Of a DNA stretch of 41,080 bases, positions 40,859 to 41,080 are shown piece by piece; the first letter of the stretch is position 1; each line of letters starts with the position of its first letter. The notes below the pieces were generated by a model. The model saw nothing but the letters and a program-made list of their open reading frames with translations, had not been told where the DNA came from and did not search any database. The position numbers and the translations under genes were made by a program. The DNA comes from Nocardioidaceae bacterium (GTDB lineage Bacteria; Actinomycetota; Actinomycetes; Propionibacteriales; Nocardioidaceae): contig JAICWH010000011.1 of assembly GCA_025934895.1 (NCBI GenBank), positions 1 to 41,080 of the forward strand, written 5' to 3'.

Positions 40859-41080
<222 letters not shown>

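Overview
The window is high-GC actinobacterial chromosome. Many genes start with GTG, rpoB starts with TTG, the L33-HadA-HadB and secE-nusG-rplKA-rplJL-rpoBC order is actinobacterial, and stop/start overlaps are frequent. Gene content and the HadB-MurB junction suggest a Nocardioides-like member of the Propionibacteriales. That placement is an inference from context, not a measured phylogeny. I see no transposase, integrase, phage gene or CRISPR array.

Left part (1-4335, all minus strand): a high-affinity group 1h-type [NiFe] hydrogenase (small subunit complete, large subunit running off the left edge) preceded by hypB, hypA and, 12 nt further upstream, a succinate-semialdehyde dehydrogenase. 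Next (4411-10941, plus strand): glycogen debranching enzyme GlgX, an SDR oxidoreductase, and a MoxR/Mg-chelatase-type ATPase paired with a VWA protein. A solitary AbiEi-HTH/DUF559 putative nuclease gene follows (11033-11998), bracketed by two related minisatellite arrays in opposite orientation.

Middle (12138-20061): a protocatechuate/beta-ketoadipate cluster. pcaF-H-G-B-D-C form a tightly overlapped minus-strand operon, divergent from an IclR regulator (PcaR-like) and pobA. Two 15-bp operator-like palindromes lie in the divergent gap. Together these genes convert 4-hydroxybenzoate to protocatechuate and on to acetyl-CoA and succinyl-CoA; the CoA transferase (pcaIJ) is not in the window. A dienelactone hydrolase and a DedA membrane protein follow.

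Next (20814-26895): a TetR regulator fused to a C-terminal Acetyltransf_CG-like domain, divergent from a flavin monooxygenase; a glutathionyl-hydroquinone-reductase-like protein; a CE1758/CE1759-type flavin monooxygenase/FMN reductase pair under a MarR-like operator; and a thioesterase.

Right part (26996-41080): core genome. tRNA-Thr, tRNA-Met, rpmG, hadA-hadB-murB, a DUF4190-type membrane protein, adenosine deaminase (apparently starting at CTG), aspartate aminotransferase, tRNA-Trp, secE, nusG, rplK, rplA, an L10-type leader, rplJ, rplL, rpoB and the start of rpoC.

The most unusual signal is a set of four short tandem-repeat arrays (27-34 bp periods) plus one single copy. All carry variants of one 12-bp core (about CGCCGGGTCGAC), and most abut or contain stop codons. 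Two of the arrays flank the DUF559 gene in inverted orientation.
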